The position numbers and the translations under genes were made by a program. The notes under the pieces are model-generated. The model did not search any database and had not been told where the DNA came from. It saw only the letters and a list, made by a program, of their open reading frames with translations. Of a stretch of 39,606 bases of DNA, positions 9,720-17,970 are shown piece by piece. The stretch is from positions 1 through 39,606 of the forward strand of contig DYFC01000058.1 in assembly GCA_020725385.1 (NCBI GenBank). The letters are read 5' to 3'. This DNA is from Nitrospira japonica. Lineage in GTDB: Bacteria > Nitrospirota > Thermodesulfovibrionia > Thermodesulfovibrionales > SM23-35. Numbering within the stretch: position 1 is the stretch's first letter; each line of letters starts with the position of its first letter.

Positions 9720-11001
9720 AATAGAAATTTATTCAGCAAAACATTTTAGGGGTGAAGTTATACCAGCGCCTGATAAATCTATTTCCCATAGGGCTGTAAT
9801 TTTTTCTTCACTCGCAAATGGCAGAAGCGTAATAAAAAATTTTCTGAAAGCAGAAGATCCTTTTAGTACTATTAATGCCTTCAGAGCATTAGGGATCCAA
9901 ATTGAAGAGAAGAATGGAGAAATAATCATAGACGGGAGGGGTCTAAATGGTTTGAAAGAACCTGAAGATGTGATAAATTGTGGCAATTCAGGTACAACTA
10001 TAAGACTCATATCAGGTATTCTTGCAGGAAATCCATTTTTCTCGGTGTTGACGGGTGATTCATCTCTTCGAACAAGACCCATGGGAAGGATTATAACACC
10101 ATTAAGCCAGATGGGAGCAGAAATAAGGGCACGGAGTGATAACAAATATCCGCCACTTGCAATAAAAGGAGGGCATTTAAAAGCAATAAGATACGAAATG
10201 CCTGTAGCAAGTGCACAGGTAAAATCTTCTATTTTATTAGCAGGACTTTATGCAGATGGCATAACAGAAGTCATCGAACCTGTTAAATCAAGAGATCACA
10301 CCGAAAGAATGCTACCTTCCTTCGGGGCTGAGATAGATATAAAAAATAATGTTATAAGTATAAAAAGCAGTCCCGAATTAAAAGGAAATATTGTAGAAGT
10401 TCCGGGAGATTTCTCTTCTGCAGCTTTTTTTCTTGTTGGAGCTTTATTAATTGAGAATTCTGATTTAACTATAAAGAATGTTGGCATAAATCCAACACGT
10501 ACAGGACTTTTACATATCCTTCAAGAAATGGGTGCGGACATTAAGATTGAAAATATAAGGTTTGTTTCCGGAGAACCGGTTGCAGATTTGTATTGTACTG
10601 GGAGAAAGAAAATTAAGGCATTAAACATAACAAAAGAGCAGATTCCTTCTATGATAGATGAGTTCCCGATATTTTGTATTGCTGCAACTCAGGCTGAAGG
10701 GGTTACTACTATAAGAGGTGCTGAAGAATTAAGAGTAAAGGAATCAGATAGAATAAAAAGTATGGCATCTGAATTGAGAAAAATGGGAGTAGAAATAGAG
10801 GAATATCCTGATGGATTAAGCATTAAAGGTAGCTCTTCTCTCAAGGGTGCTGTTATAGAGAGTTATAATGATCATAGAATTGCCATGGCTATGTCTATAG
10901 CAGGACTTATTGCAGAAGGAGTTACTACTGTAAATGGTATTTCATCAGTTAATATTTCTTTCCCAGGATTTTTTGATATTATAAGGAGACTTACTCACTG
11001 A
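9712..11001 (+). CDS. aroA: 3-phosphoshikimate 1-carboxyvinyltransferase (EPSP synthase)
   Basis: Transfers enolpyruvyl from PEP to shikimate-3-phosphate. The 429-residue protein shows the conserved KSISHRAVIF, NSGTTIRL, DSSLRTRPM, the VASAQVKSSILLAGL segment, DEFPIF and the LRVKESDRI motif. The start is TTG at 9712, inside the end of tyrA (eight-base overlap, different frame). The product then starts four residues before the typical IEIYSAK-like strand. Its 3' end carries the ribosome binding site of cmk. The NSGTT/RPM spacing with LRVKESDRI resembles class II enzymes, which I offer as a suggestion only. Confidence 0.96.
   Translation: MDRIEIYSAKHFRGEVIPAPDKSISHRAVIFSSLANGRSVIKNFLKAEDPFSTINAFRALGIQIEEKNGEIIIDGRGLNGLKEPEDVINCGNSGTTIRLISGILAGNPFFSVLTGDSSLRTRPMGRIITPLSQMGAEIRARSDNKYPPLAIKGGHLKAIRYEMPVASAQVKSSILLAGLYADGITEVIEPVKSRDHTERMLPSFGAEIDIKNNVISIKSSPELKGNIVEVPGDFSSAAFFLVGALLIENSDLTIKNVGINPTRTGLLHILQEMGADIKIENIRFVSGEPVADLYCTGRKKIKALNITKEQIPSMIDEFPIFCIAATQAEGVTTIRGAEELRVKESDRIKSMASELRKMGVEIEEYPDGLSIKGSSSLKGAVIESYNDHRIAMAMSIAGLIAEGVTTVNGISSVNISFPGFFDIIRRLTH
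10983..10988 (+). promoter_or_regulatory. Ribosome binding site that sets the cmk start
   Basis: AAGGAG lies inside the last codons of aroA. Nine bases separate it from CTG at 10998 but 18 from the GTG at 11007. The spacing therefore favours CTG as the cmk start. Confidence 0.6.
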
Positions 11002-11648
11002 AAAAAGTGATTGCTATAGACGGGCCATCCGGAGCAGGCAAGACAACTGTTGCAAAACTTGTCGCAGATAGACTTGGTTTCAATTACCTTGATACAGGTG
11101 CTCTTTATAGAGCAATTGCGCTTTCTTTACGTGAAAAAGGCATTAACGCTGAAAATAGTGAAGAAGAATTAAGGCGAGCCCTTCAAAATATTGAAATTCG
11201 GTATATTAATGGAAAAGTTTTTTTGAATAAAAGAGATGTCTCGGATATGATTCGTACCAAAGAAATTGACCATTATTCTTCAGTTTTTTCTGCAAGAAAA
11301 ATTGTTAGGGATTTCCTGCTTAATACACAGAGAAATGCTGCATTATTTGATAATCTTGTTGTTGAAGGAAGAGATACAACAACTGTTGTATTTCCGGAAG
11401 CAGATAAAAAGATATTTCTTGATGCTTCAATAGACGAAAGAGCAAGAAGGAGATTTCTTCAGTTTAAAGAAAAAGGGATAGATATTTCGCTAGAAGATGC
11501 CAGAGACAGTATAATTGAAAGAGATAAAAGAGATGCAAGTCGCGATGTTGCTCCTCTTATAGTAGCTCCTGATGCTTTGTTAATAGATTCTTCTAATCTT
11601 TCTGTTGAAGATGTTATAAAAATAATTCTTGATTATGTTAAAAATTAA
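10998..11648 (+). CDS. cmk: Cytidylate kinase
   Basis: Phosphorylates CMP/dCMP with ATP. Walker A motif GPSGAGKTT is near the start, followed by the CMP-kinase signature YLDTGALYRA; VVEGRDTTTVVFP and the lid region ERDKRDASRDVAP come later. The most likely start is CTG at 10998, giving MKKVIAIDGP, the usual CMP-kinase N-terminus. It overlaps the aroA stop (CTGA) and is correctly spaced from AAGGAG. The first conventional alternative, GTG at 11007, would be 18 bases from that site and would lose three residues. It lies between aroA and ispH, a frequent neighbourhood in bacteria. Confidence 0.93.
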   Translation: MKKVIAIDGPSGAGKTTVAKLVADRLGFNYLDTGALYRAIALSLREKGINAENSEEELRRALQNIEIRYINGKVFLNKRDVSDMIRTKEIDHYSSVFSARKIVRDFLLNTQRNAALFDNLVVEGRDTTTVVFPEADKKIFLDASIDERARRRFLQFKEKGIDISLEDARDSIIERDKRDASRDVAPLIVAPDALLIDSSNLSVEDVIKIILDYVKN

Positions 11649-11656
11649 GGAATTGT

Positions 11657-12517
11657 ATGGAGATTATTGTTGCTAAGACAGCAGGTTTTTGCTTTGGTGT
11701 AAAAAGAGCAATAGATATTGCCTTCAAATTAGCAAATGAAAAACGTGAAGGTATATATACATTAGGACCGATTATACATAATCCACAAGTTGTTGATGAA
11801 TTAAAAAGGCGGGGGATTATTCCTATAGAGGATTTTCAAAATATAAAGGGAATAAAATCCTTGATTGTTAGGACGCATGGGATACCTCTTAGACTTTCAG
11901 AAAAAATCGAAGCATCAGGTTGTGAAATAATAGACGCTACATGTCCATTTGTAAAAAAAGCTCAATATTATGCTAAACTTCTAAAGGAAGAAGGTTATCA
12001 GGTAATTATTCTTGGAGAAAAAAATCATCCTGAAGTGCAAAGTCTTCTTAGTTATGCAGGAGATAATGCAGTAGTAATTAATGCTAATACAGTTCTTCCA
12101 AGGCTTAAGAAAAAAATAGGTGTCGTAGTTCAGACAACACAACCAATTGAAGTTTTGAAAAGAGTTATATCTGATATCGTATCACATGGAAAGGAAATAA
12201 AAGTATATAATACTATATGCAGTTCCACTGCACAGAGATTAAAAGAAACAGGTCGCATTGCAAAAAAAGTTAATGTTATGTTTGTTGTAGGTGGAAAAAA
12301 TAGTGCGAATACAACCCAGCTTGCCCTGCTTTGCAAGTCACTGGGAGTTCCAACATATCATATTGAGATAGCTTCTGAAATTGTAACAGAATGGGTCAAA
12401 GGAGCTGAATATATAGGCATAACAGCAGGGGCATCGACCCCTGATTGGATTATAAAAGATGTAGAAAAAAGAATTAGAAATATAGGAGGGTTACAGGTTG
12501 GTGGAAATTCAAAATAA
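11657..12517 (+). CDS. ispH: 4-hydroxy-3-methylbut-2-enyl diphosphate reductase (IspH/LytB)
   Basis: Last enzyme of the MEP pathway, making IPP and DMAPP with an iron-sulfur cluster. The three cluster cysteines are visible at 12 (AGFCFGVKRA), 96 (DATCPFV) and 188 (NTICSSTAQR). The THGI motif and the glutamate/histidine segment around GEKNHPEVQ also fit. The 286-residue length is normal. AAGGA precedes ATG 11657. Its 3' end overlaps the start of rpsA by 20 bases in another frame, close to the arrangement that gives an IspH-S1 fusion protein in some Clostridia. Confidence 0.96.
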   Translation: MEIIVAKTAGFCFGVKRAIDIAFKLANEKREGIYTLGPIIHNPQVVDELKRRGIIPIEDFQNIKGIKSLIVRTHGIPLRLSEKIEASGCEIIDATCPFVKKAQYYAKLLKEEGYQVIILGEKNHPEVQSLLSYAGDNAVVINANTVLPRLKKKIGVVVQTTQPIEVLKRVISDIVSHGKEIKVYNTICSSTAQRLKETGRIAKKVNVMFVVGGKNSANTTQLALLCKSLGVPTYHIEIASEIVTEWVKGAEYIGITAGASTPDWIIKDVEKRIRNIGGLQVGGNSK

Positions 12518-14084
12518 CGAAATGGAAAAACTTTATGCTGAAACCTTTCACAGCATAGAAGAAGGAAATATTATGAAAGGTAAAGTCATTGCTATAAGGC
12601 AGGATGGAGTTATAGTTGATATAGGTTATAAATCAGAAGGTTTTATCCCTATTGATGAATTTAGTGAAGATGAGATGGTTACACTTAAACCCGGTAGTGA
12701 TATAGAAGTTTATGTCGAAAATATCGAAGACGCTGAAGGAATAGTAGCACTTTCAAAGGAGAGAGCAACAAGGATAAAAGTGTGGGATATTCTTGAAAAA
12801 GCATATAAAGAAGGTAAACCTGTTGAAGGTAAAATAACAGGGAAAACAAAAGGTGGTTTTTCGGTTGATATATCAAGGGTAAATGCTTTTCTTCCCGGCT
12901 CGCAGGTCGATATAAAACCTGTTAAAGACATTGATAACCTTATAGGTAAAAAACTACAATTTAAAGTCATAAAATTAAATAACAAACTTTCTAATGTTAT
13001 AGTTTCAAGAAGAGCAATTCTTGAGGATGAGTTGCAGAAAAAGAAAGCAGAGACTCTTAAAAAACTTGAAGAAGGAAAGATTATGAAGGGTGTCGTCAAA
13101 AATGTTACTGATTATGGTATTTTTGTTGATCTCGGCGGCATTGACGGGCTCTTGCATATTTCCGATATTTCATGGGGAAGAATAAACCATCCTTCTGAAT
13201 TTTTCTCTGTAGGTGATGAAATTGAAGTGCTTATCTTAAAATACGAAAAAGAAAATGAGAAAGTAACACTTGGATATAAACAAAAGAAACCAGACCCGTG
13301 GTTATTGGTGGATGAAAAGTATCCTGTGAACAAACGTGTATCGGGAAAGGTTGTAAGCATCACTGATTATGGAGCTTTTATTGAGTTAGAAGAAGGTCTT
13401 GAAGGACTTGTACATATATCAGAAATTGACTGGTTACCAAGACCAAAACATCCTTCAAAATATCTTTCAGTTGGTGAAACAGTAGAAGCAGTTGTACTTA
13501 AAGTTGACAAAGAAGAAAGAAGACTTTCTTTGAGCATAAAACAGATAAAACCAAGCCCGTGGCAGCTTGTGGCCCAGCGTTATTCACCGGGTCAAAAAGT
13601 AACCGGAAAAGTTAAGACAATTACAGACTTTGGGGTGTTTGTTGGACTTCCTGAAGGAATTGATGCGCTTATTCATATTTCAGACCTCTCATGGACAAAA
13701 CATGTTAAACATCCATCCGAAATATTACGCAAAGGACAGAAAATTGAGGCAATTATTTTAAATATGGAACCTGAATCCGAGAAAATGGCTTTGAGCCTTA
13801 AACATCTTAAACCAGACCCGTGGCTTAAAGAAATACCCGAAAAATTTAAGCTTGGATCAGAAATGAAAGGTAAAATTCTTAATATTACTGATTTTGGCAT
13901 CTTTGTTGAACTTGAAGACGGTGTTGAAGGTCTTGTATATTCATCCGAAATAGTTAAGCCATCAGGTGAAAGCGAAAATGCTCTAAAACCTGGAGACGAA
14001 ATTAATGTAAGGATCATAAAAGTTGATTGTGAAGAAAGAAAAATTGGATTGAGCATGAGAAATCTTAAAAGGCTTGAGGCATGA
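12498..14084 (+). CDS. rpsA: 30S ribosomal protein S1
   Basis: RNA-binding protein that brings mRNA to the 30S subunit. Six S1 (OB-fold) repeats can be seen in its 528 residues, beginning near GNIMKGKVIAI, GKPVEGKITGK, GKIMKGVVKNVTDYG, NKRVSGKVVSITDYG, GQKVTGKVKTITDFG and GSEMKGKILNITDFG. Repeats 3-5 carry the full HIS(D/E)(I/L)(S/D)W signature. Six repeats is the full-length proteobacterial-type arrangement. Translation starts at TTG 12498 or GTG 12501, both well spaced from GGAGGG (12485-12490); ATG 12522 is too far away. The gene overlaps ispH upstream and sppA downstream (ATGA). Confidence 0.95.
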   Translation: MVEIQNNEMEKLYAETFHSIEEGNIMKGKVIAIRQDGVIVDIGYKSEGFIPIDEFSEDEMVTLKPGSDIEVYVENIEDAEGIVALSKERATRIKVWDILEKAYKEGKPVEGKITGKTKGGFSVDISRVNAFLPGSQVDIKPVKDIDNLIGKKLQFKVIKLNNKLSNVIVSRRAILEDELQKKKAETLKKLEEGKIMKGVVKNVTDYGIFVDLGGIDGLLHISDISWGRINHPSEFFSVGDEIEVLILKYEKENEKVTLGYKQKKPDPWLLVDEKYPVNKRVSGKVVSITDYGAFIELEEGLEGLVHISEIDWLPRPKHPSKYLSVGETVEAVVLKVDKEERRLSLSIKQIKPSPWQLVAQRYSPGQKVTGKVKTITDFGVFVGLPEGIDALIHISDLSWTKHVKHPSEILRKGQKIEAIILNMEPESEKMALSLKHLKPDPWLKEIPEKFKLGSEMKGKILNITDFGIFVELEDGVEGLVYSSEIVKPSGESENALKPGDEINVRIIKVDCEERKIGLSMRNLKRLEA

Positions 14085-14926
14085 AGAAATTTTTATTGAT
14101 TCTTTTCATAATTTTCATTCTTGCGGTAATAAGTCTTTTTTTTGTTTTTTTACAGAGAGAGGTTCCGATTGGAGAAAAAGTTGCTCTTATAAAAATTGAA
14201 GGACCGATATTTGAATCAACAAAATCTATTGATGAGATTAAAGGACATTTAAAAGACCCTTCTGTGAAAGCAATAGTATTACGGGTAGATAGCCCGGGTG
14301 GTGCTGTTGCACCTTCTCAGGAAATCTATGAGGAAGTCAGAAAAGCTGCTGCAAAGAAAAAGGTTGTAGTATCGATGGGTTCTGTAGCCGCATCTGGTGG
14401 TTATTATATTTCTGCTCCTGCAACAAAAATATTTGCCAATCCAGGGACATTAACAGGCTCTATAGGTGTAATAATGGAAATTCCGAATATACAGGGATTA
14501 ATGAATAAGATCGGAGTTAAAAGTGAAGTTATAAAGAGCGGGAAACATAAAGATATTGCATCGGTTTTTAGGGGAATTGGTAAAGAAGAGAGAACAATTC
14601 TTCAGGGTGTGCTGGATGATGTGCATGAGCAGTTTATTAAGGCTGTTTCTGAGGGAAGAAAAATGCGCGTGGAAGATGTGAGAAATATCGCTGATGGCCG
14701 GGTTTTTACCGGACAACAGGCATTAAAAGCTGGTCTTGTAGATGAACTCGGAAATATTGAGGATGCAATAAAAGATGCTGCTAAGCTTGCAGGTATAAAG
14801 GGAGAACCACAGGTGATAAGCAAGAAAGAGGGTTTTTCCTTGAAAAACATTATCAGGGATAATATCCCTGAAGAAGTGAATAATCTTTTTACGTCTGTGA
14901 AAGTAAAATATATCTTTACTCCATAA
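14081..14926 (+). CDS. sppA: Signal peptide peptidase SppA, short (bacillary-size) type
   Basis: Membrane-anchored serine peptidase that degrades released signal peptides. One N-terminal transmembrane helix (about 4-24) precedes a single ClpP-like domain in 281 residues. The predicted Ser/Lys dyad is Ser105 (SVAASGGYY) and Lys157 (SGKHKDI), 52 residues apart as in the Bacillus enzyme. TGSIGV lies between them. This is the half-size form rather than the duplicated E. coli type. It starts in an ATGA overlap with rpsA, so it is probably translationally coupled. Confidence 0.94.
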   Translation: MKKFLLILFIIFILAVISLFFVFLQREVPIGEKVALIKIEGPIFESTKSIDEIKGHLKDPSVKAIVLRVDSPGGAVAPSQEIYEEVRKAAAKKKVVVSMGSVAASGGYYISAPATKIFANPGTLTGSIGVIMEIPNIQGLMNKIGVKSEVIKSGKHKDIASVFRGIGKEERTILQGVLDDVHEQFIKAVSEGRKMRVEDVRNIADGRVFTGQQALKAGLVDELGNIEDAIKDAAKLAGIKGEPQVISKKEGFSLKNIIRDNIPEEVNNLFTSVKVKYIFTP

Positions 14927-14948
14927 ATAATAATTTTCGGGAGGACGT

Positions 14949-15230
14949 ATGACAAAATCAAATCTGATAGAAAAGGTTACCGAAAGAATCGGGACACTCA
15001 CAAGAAAGCAAACAGAGATAGTTGTAGAAACAGTTTTTGAAAGCATAAAAGAAGCACTTGCAAAAGGCGAAAAGATCGAGATAAGGGGCTTCGGTAATTT
15101 TAAGCCCAAACAGAGAAAACCGAGAAAAGCAAGAAATCCAAGAACTGGTGATAAGGTTGAGGTTCCTGAAAAGAAAGTTCTTCATTTCAAAGTTGGAAAA
15201 GCTTTGAGAGAAGCTATGAATGCAAGGTAA
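14949..15230 (+). CDS. HU/IHF family DNA-bending protein
   Basis: Small histone-like protein of 93 residues. The DNA-binding arm shows the family signature with GFGNFK, R-rich KPRKARNPRTG and VPEKKVLHFKVGKALRE. The RNPRTG tip and its place behind rpsA resemble IHF-beta (ihfB follows rpsA in enterobacteria). A homodimeric HU role is also possible because no second subunit is in the window. A strong GGGAGG precedes ATG 14949. It closes the superoperon, and its stop lies 10 bases from the convergent waaP stop, with no clear terminator hairpin between. Confidence 0.93.
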   Translation: MTKSNLIEKVTERIGTLTRKQTEIVVETVFESIKEALAKGEKIEIRGFGNFKPKQRKPRKARNPRTGDKVEVPEKKVLHFKVGKALREAMNAR

Positions 15231-15240
15231 AAAATTCAGT

Positions 15241-16083
15241 TTAAAAATGAGTTAACGAAATTGTGGGCAATTTCTTAAATTCTTTTTTATATAAAAACAT
15301 TGCTTTTATATAAATTTTATTCCAGAGATGTATATCTTCTTTAAGGATTGTACGTAAGGGTTTCTGTGTATATCCGGTCATAAACCTGAGAACATCTTTT
15401 TTTGTAATTCCTGCATCCATAGAAGAAAATAAAAGGCCTGAAAGATCTTTAATAATCCATCTTTCGGGTGTTTTTTTTCGTATTTGTACTCTATGTAGGT
15501 CAATAATATAAAGTTTTATATCTCTTCCTTCTTTCCACCCGGGTTTAGTTTTATCGAGAAGGAAATGACAGATATATAAATCCCTATGGTTTATTCCATT
15601 CATATGCATAATTCTTGTAATTTCAGCAAGCTTTTTTATTAAATTCAGTTTTAATTTAAAAGAAGGAGGATTTATCTTCCAATCTTTTGTTAATTTTTCA
15701 AGGCTTATAGTATCTGTTATTTCTTCGGTAATAAGAAAGGATTCCATACATAGCGGTGATGTGCCTCTCTGACCGAATCCTGCTATCTTCATTGTATCTA
15801 AGCCCAATTCTGTAAGCTTATTTATGGCTTTTAACTCGTTTTCTGCACTAAATACAGGTAATTTCAAGCTTGAAATGTTTTTCAAAATTTCTATTAATCC
15901 TATCCGTCGGTGAATTTTTATAAAATAGCCTTTCCCGTTTATCTCAAATCTTAATGTTCTTCTATTTTTATGCTCTCTGAATATTTCTCCTTTAAGATTT
16001 AAAATCTCATCAAAAGCTTTTTCTTTGGTAAAATATCTTTGAAGGATAGGACTAAGTTCTAATATTTCTTTTTTGTTTTGCAT
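15241..16083 (-). CDS. waaP: LPS core heptose(I) kinase, RfaP/WaaP type
   Basis: Phosphorylates the first heptose of the LPS inner core at the cytoplasmic membrane. The 280-residue protein shows the protein-kinase-like catalytic loop NHRDLYICHFLLD, with Asp168 as the likely base, and the Mg-binding IDLHRVQIR, both near-diagnostic for WaaP. GYFIKIHRR is the likely nucleotide-lysine strand. It follows waaG, overlapping it by 32 bases, the same neighbour pair as in enteric LPS-core operons. It is the last gene of the minus-strand LPS cluster. Three related kinases are in the cluster; this one is the clearest orthologue. Confidence 0.92.
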   Translation of the reverse strand: MQNKKEILELSPILQRYFTKEKAFDEILNLKGEIFREHKNRRTLRFEINGKGYFIKIHRRIGLIEILKNISSLKLPVFSAENELKAINKLTELGLDTMKIAGFGQRGTSPLCMESFLITEEITDTISLEKLTKDWKINPPSFKLKLNLIKKLAEITRIMHMNGINHRDLYICHFLLDKTKPGWKEGRDIKLYIIDLHRVQIRKKTPERWIIKDLSGLLFSSMDAGITKKDVLRFMTGYTQKPLRTILKEDIHLWNKIYIKAMFLYKKEFKKLPTISLTHF

Positions 16084-17191
16084 ACGTTTCTATAATATTA
16101 GCTGCTTTATCAGGCATGCTAAAAAAATCATTTTCAGATATATATCTCAACCCATTTTCTTTCCACTTCTGTTTGTAGTCTGATGTTATCATATAAGCAA
16201 GTTTATTATTAAAATCCTGCTGTTTGTAAGGTGATGGTATCAATAAGCCTGCATCTGCTTTTTTGATGTGAAACGCATATCCACATATTTCGGTGGTGAT
16301 GATGGGTAGTCCTGCTGCCATTGCTTCAATTAATACTGTACCTGTATTTTCTGTATATGCAGGATGTAAAAGCAAATCCGATGCAGCCATAAATTCATGA
16401 ACATCTTCTCTTCCACCAAGAAAGATTATCCTTGATTTAATGTTTAATTTTTTTGCAAGGTTAATAAAAGGTGATGGCTCGTCCTCTCCTATTATTAAAA
16501 GCACAGTTTTATTTTTTAAGTTTTCAGGAAGACCTGCAATTGCTTTCAATGAACGGTCAAGCCCTTTTGTTTTAAAGGAAGAACCGACTGTAAGAAGTAG
16601 AAAATTGTTAAAATTAATTTTGAGTTTGTTGCAGATATTTTTTCTTATAGATAAATTATTATCTTTTATAATCCTGTCTTTTGATATATAAGGTGGCAGA
16701 ATATGAAAACGATTTGGTTGTGTGCCATAATATTTAATATATTTTGGTTTTTCTATTTCAGAAATAAGCATTATTTGTGTATTATTTTTTTCATTAAAAA
16801 CAGCATCCTCAAGAGCAATATAAGTCCTGTATCTTGGTAAAAAAGATTTTAATTTTCCTCTGGATTCATATATCTTTGCCTTAAAACAAGGATCAGCAGC
16901 ATAATAAATATCAAGTCCAAACATTTTATTAAATCCTATTATGAGATCGAAGTTTGCTTTCAATAAATCTTCATTCACCATCTGTGAAAAGTTCCAGCAT
17001 CTTTGATGATTTGACAAACCCTTAGGTTTTAAAACAGTAATATTAAACCCCTCGGGTCTATCTCCCTGCCAAAACATTGTATTTACAAAAACTTCATGCC
17101 CTCTCTTCAAGCAAACTTCTGCAATATGTTTGAAATCTCTCTGGAGACCACCAAAAGGAAAATATTTAAAAAGACAGAATGCTAATTTCAT
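16052..17191 (-). CDS. waaG: LPS core glucosyltransferase I-like, WaaG/RfaG (GT4)
   Basis: GT-B fold, family GT4 transferase of 379 residues that in enterics adds the first outer-core hexose to heptose II. The N-terminus is strikingly WaaG-like: AFCLFKYFPFGGLQRDF, then IIGFNKMFGLDIYYAADPCF and SRYRTYIALE-like residues. The C-terminal donor site has HPAYTENTGTVLIEAMAAGLP. I place the start at ATG 17191 rather than the first in-frame ATG at 17221: GGGAG precedes it, it overlaps the upstream stop as ATGA, and the product begins MKLAFCLFKY as in known WaaG. The actual sugar transferred may differ in this organism. Confidence 0.92.
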   Translation of the reverse strand: MKLAFCLFKYFPFGGLQRDFKHIAEVCLKRGHEVFVNTMFWQGDRPEGFNITVLKPKGLSNHQRCWNFSQMVNEDLLKANFDLIIGFNKMFGLDIYYAADPCFKAKIYESRGKLKSFLPRYRTYIALEDAVFNEKNNTQIMLISEIEKPKYIKYYGTQPNRFHILPPYISKDRIIKDNNLSIRKNICNKLKINFNNFLLLTVGSSFKTKGLDRSLKAIAGLPENLKNKTVLLIIGEDEPSPFINLAKKLNIKSRIIFLGGREDVHEFMAASDLLLHPAYTENTGTVLIEAMAAGLPIITTEICGYAFHIKKADAGLLIPSPYKQQDFNNKLAYMITSDYKQKWKENGLRYISENDFFSMPDKAANIIETYAKQKRNIRT

Positions 17192-17970
17192 GAAAATCTC
17201 TCCCGTCCCTTTTTTATCCATTCAATTTCAGCTTTATTAATAATCCTGTCAACATTAATTTTTTTTCTTATCTCATTATCTATATTGTAAAAATATTCAG
17301 GGAAAAACTTTTCTTCTACCCATTTTTCTGCCCCAAGTTGAAGTCCGAAACGATAAAATCTTATTAGATCTTTATATATACCTTTTAAATTAAAATTGGA
17401 TGAACAAGAAGATTGATCTAAATCTATGAAAAATATTTTGTAACTATTATTTGCTTGAACGAGAATATTTGGCCATTTAAGATCTCCATGAATAGCTCCT
17501 GAATTATGAAAATCAGCAATTGAAAAAGCCAATTGTTTGTTTAAATTTTCTTCTTTGTTTAAAAAACCTTTTCGATATAAATCAGATAATTTTTCTGTAT
17601 CGTTTAAGGCTGTGGAAATAAAGAAAGCATTCTTCTCTTTGAAGGTTGCTTTGATATATTGCAATGGAATAGGTACAGGAATCCCTTTATTATAAAGCAT
17701 GAGATTTTTTTCCCATAAACGTTCTGCCCTGTCTTTATTAAATAGTTTGTGGATAAGGAAATCAAATACTTCTCTATAATTGAATCTTTTTATCAAAAGG
17801 TCGTAATTTTTATTTATAGCTTTGCCCTGCAGAATGCCAACAGTTGTTGAAAAATCATTTTTTTTAAGAATAAAAAACTTGCTGTTTTCGATAACATCCT
17901 GGATAAATTCAGATTTCAGGGGTTCAAAATTTATAGATTCATATAGATTAATTTTAGGATGAATCTTCAT
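17188..17970 (-). CDS. LPS kinase family protein (Kdo/WaaP fold)
   Basis: Protein-kinase-like fold, 260 residues. The catalytic loop IHGDLKWPNILV and the metal-binding FFIDLDQSS are clear, as is a likely nucleotide-binding lysine in LLIKRF. This places it in the lipopolysaccharide kinase (Kdo/WaaP) clan, but it lacks the NHRDxYICHF signature of the true heptose-I kinase found two genes downstream. It probably phosphorylates another core sugar such as Kdo or heptose II. It starts right at the stop of the GT-C gene (TAAATG) and ends in an ATGA overlap with waaG, so it is co-translated with both. Confidence 0.8.
   Translation of the reverse strand: MKIHPKINLYESINFEPLKSEFIQDVIENSKFFILKKNDFSTTVGILQGKAINKNYDLLIKRFNYREVFDFLIHKLFNKDRAERLWEKNLMLYNKGIPVPIPLQYIKATFKEKNAFFISTALNDTEKLSDLYRKGFLNKEENLNKQLAFSIADFHNSGAIHGDLKWPNILVQANNSYKIFFIDLDQSSCSSNFNLKGIYKDLIRFYRFGLQLGAEKWVEEKFFPEYFYNIDNEIRKKINVDRIINKAEIEWIKKGRERFS

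Noticed and set aside
9729..10145. Minus-strand open frame of 138 codons inside aroA
   Set aside because: It lies wholly antisense to the well-supported EPSP synthase gene, has no ribosome site and shows no recognisable domain; it is a shadow frame.
12710..13099. Minus-strand frame of 129 codons inside rpsA (also 13112-13363 and 13673-14056)
   Set aside because: Antisense to S1 repeats; the similar composition of the three frames follows from the S1 repeats themselves.
14602..15109. Overlapping minus-strand frames across sppA and the IHF gene
   Set aside because: Both sense genes are clear family members; the antisense frames have no start signals or motifs.
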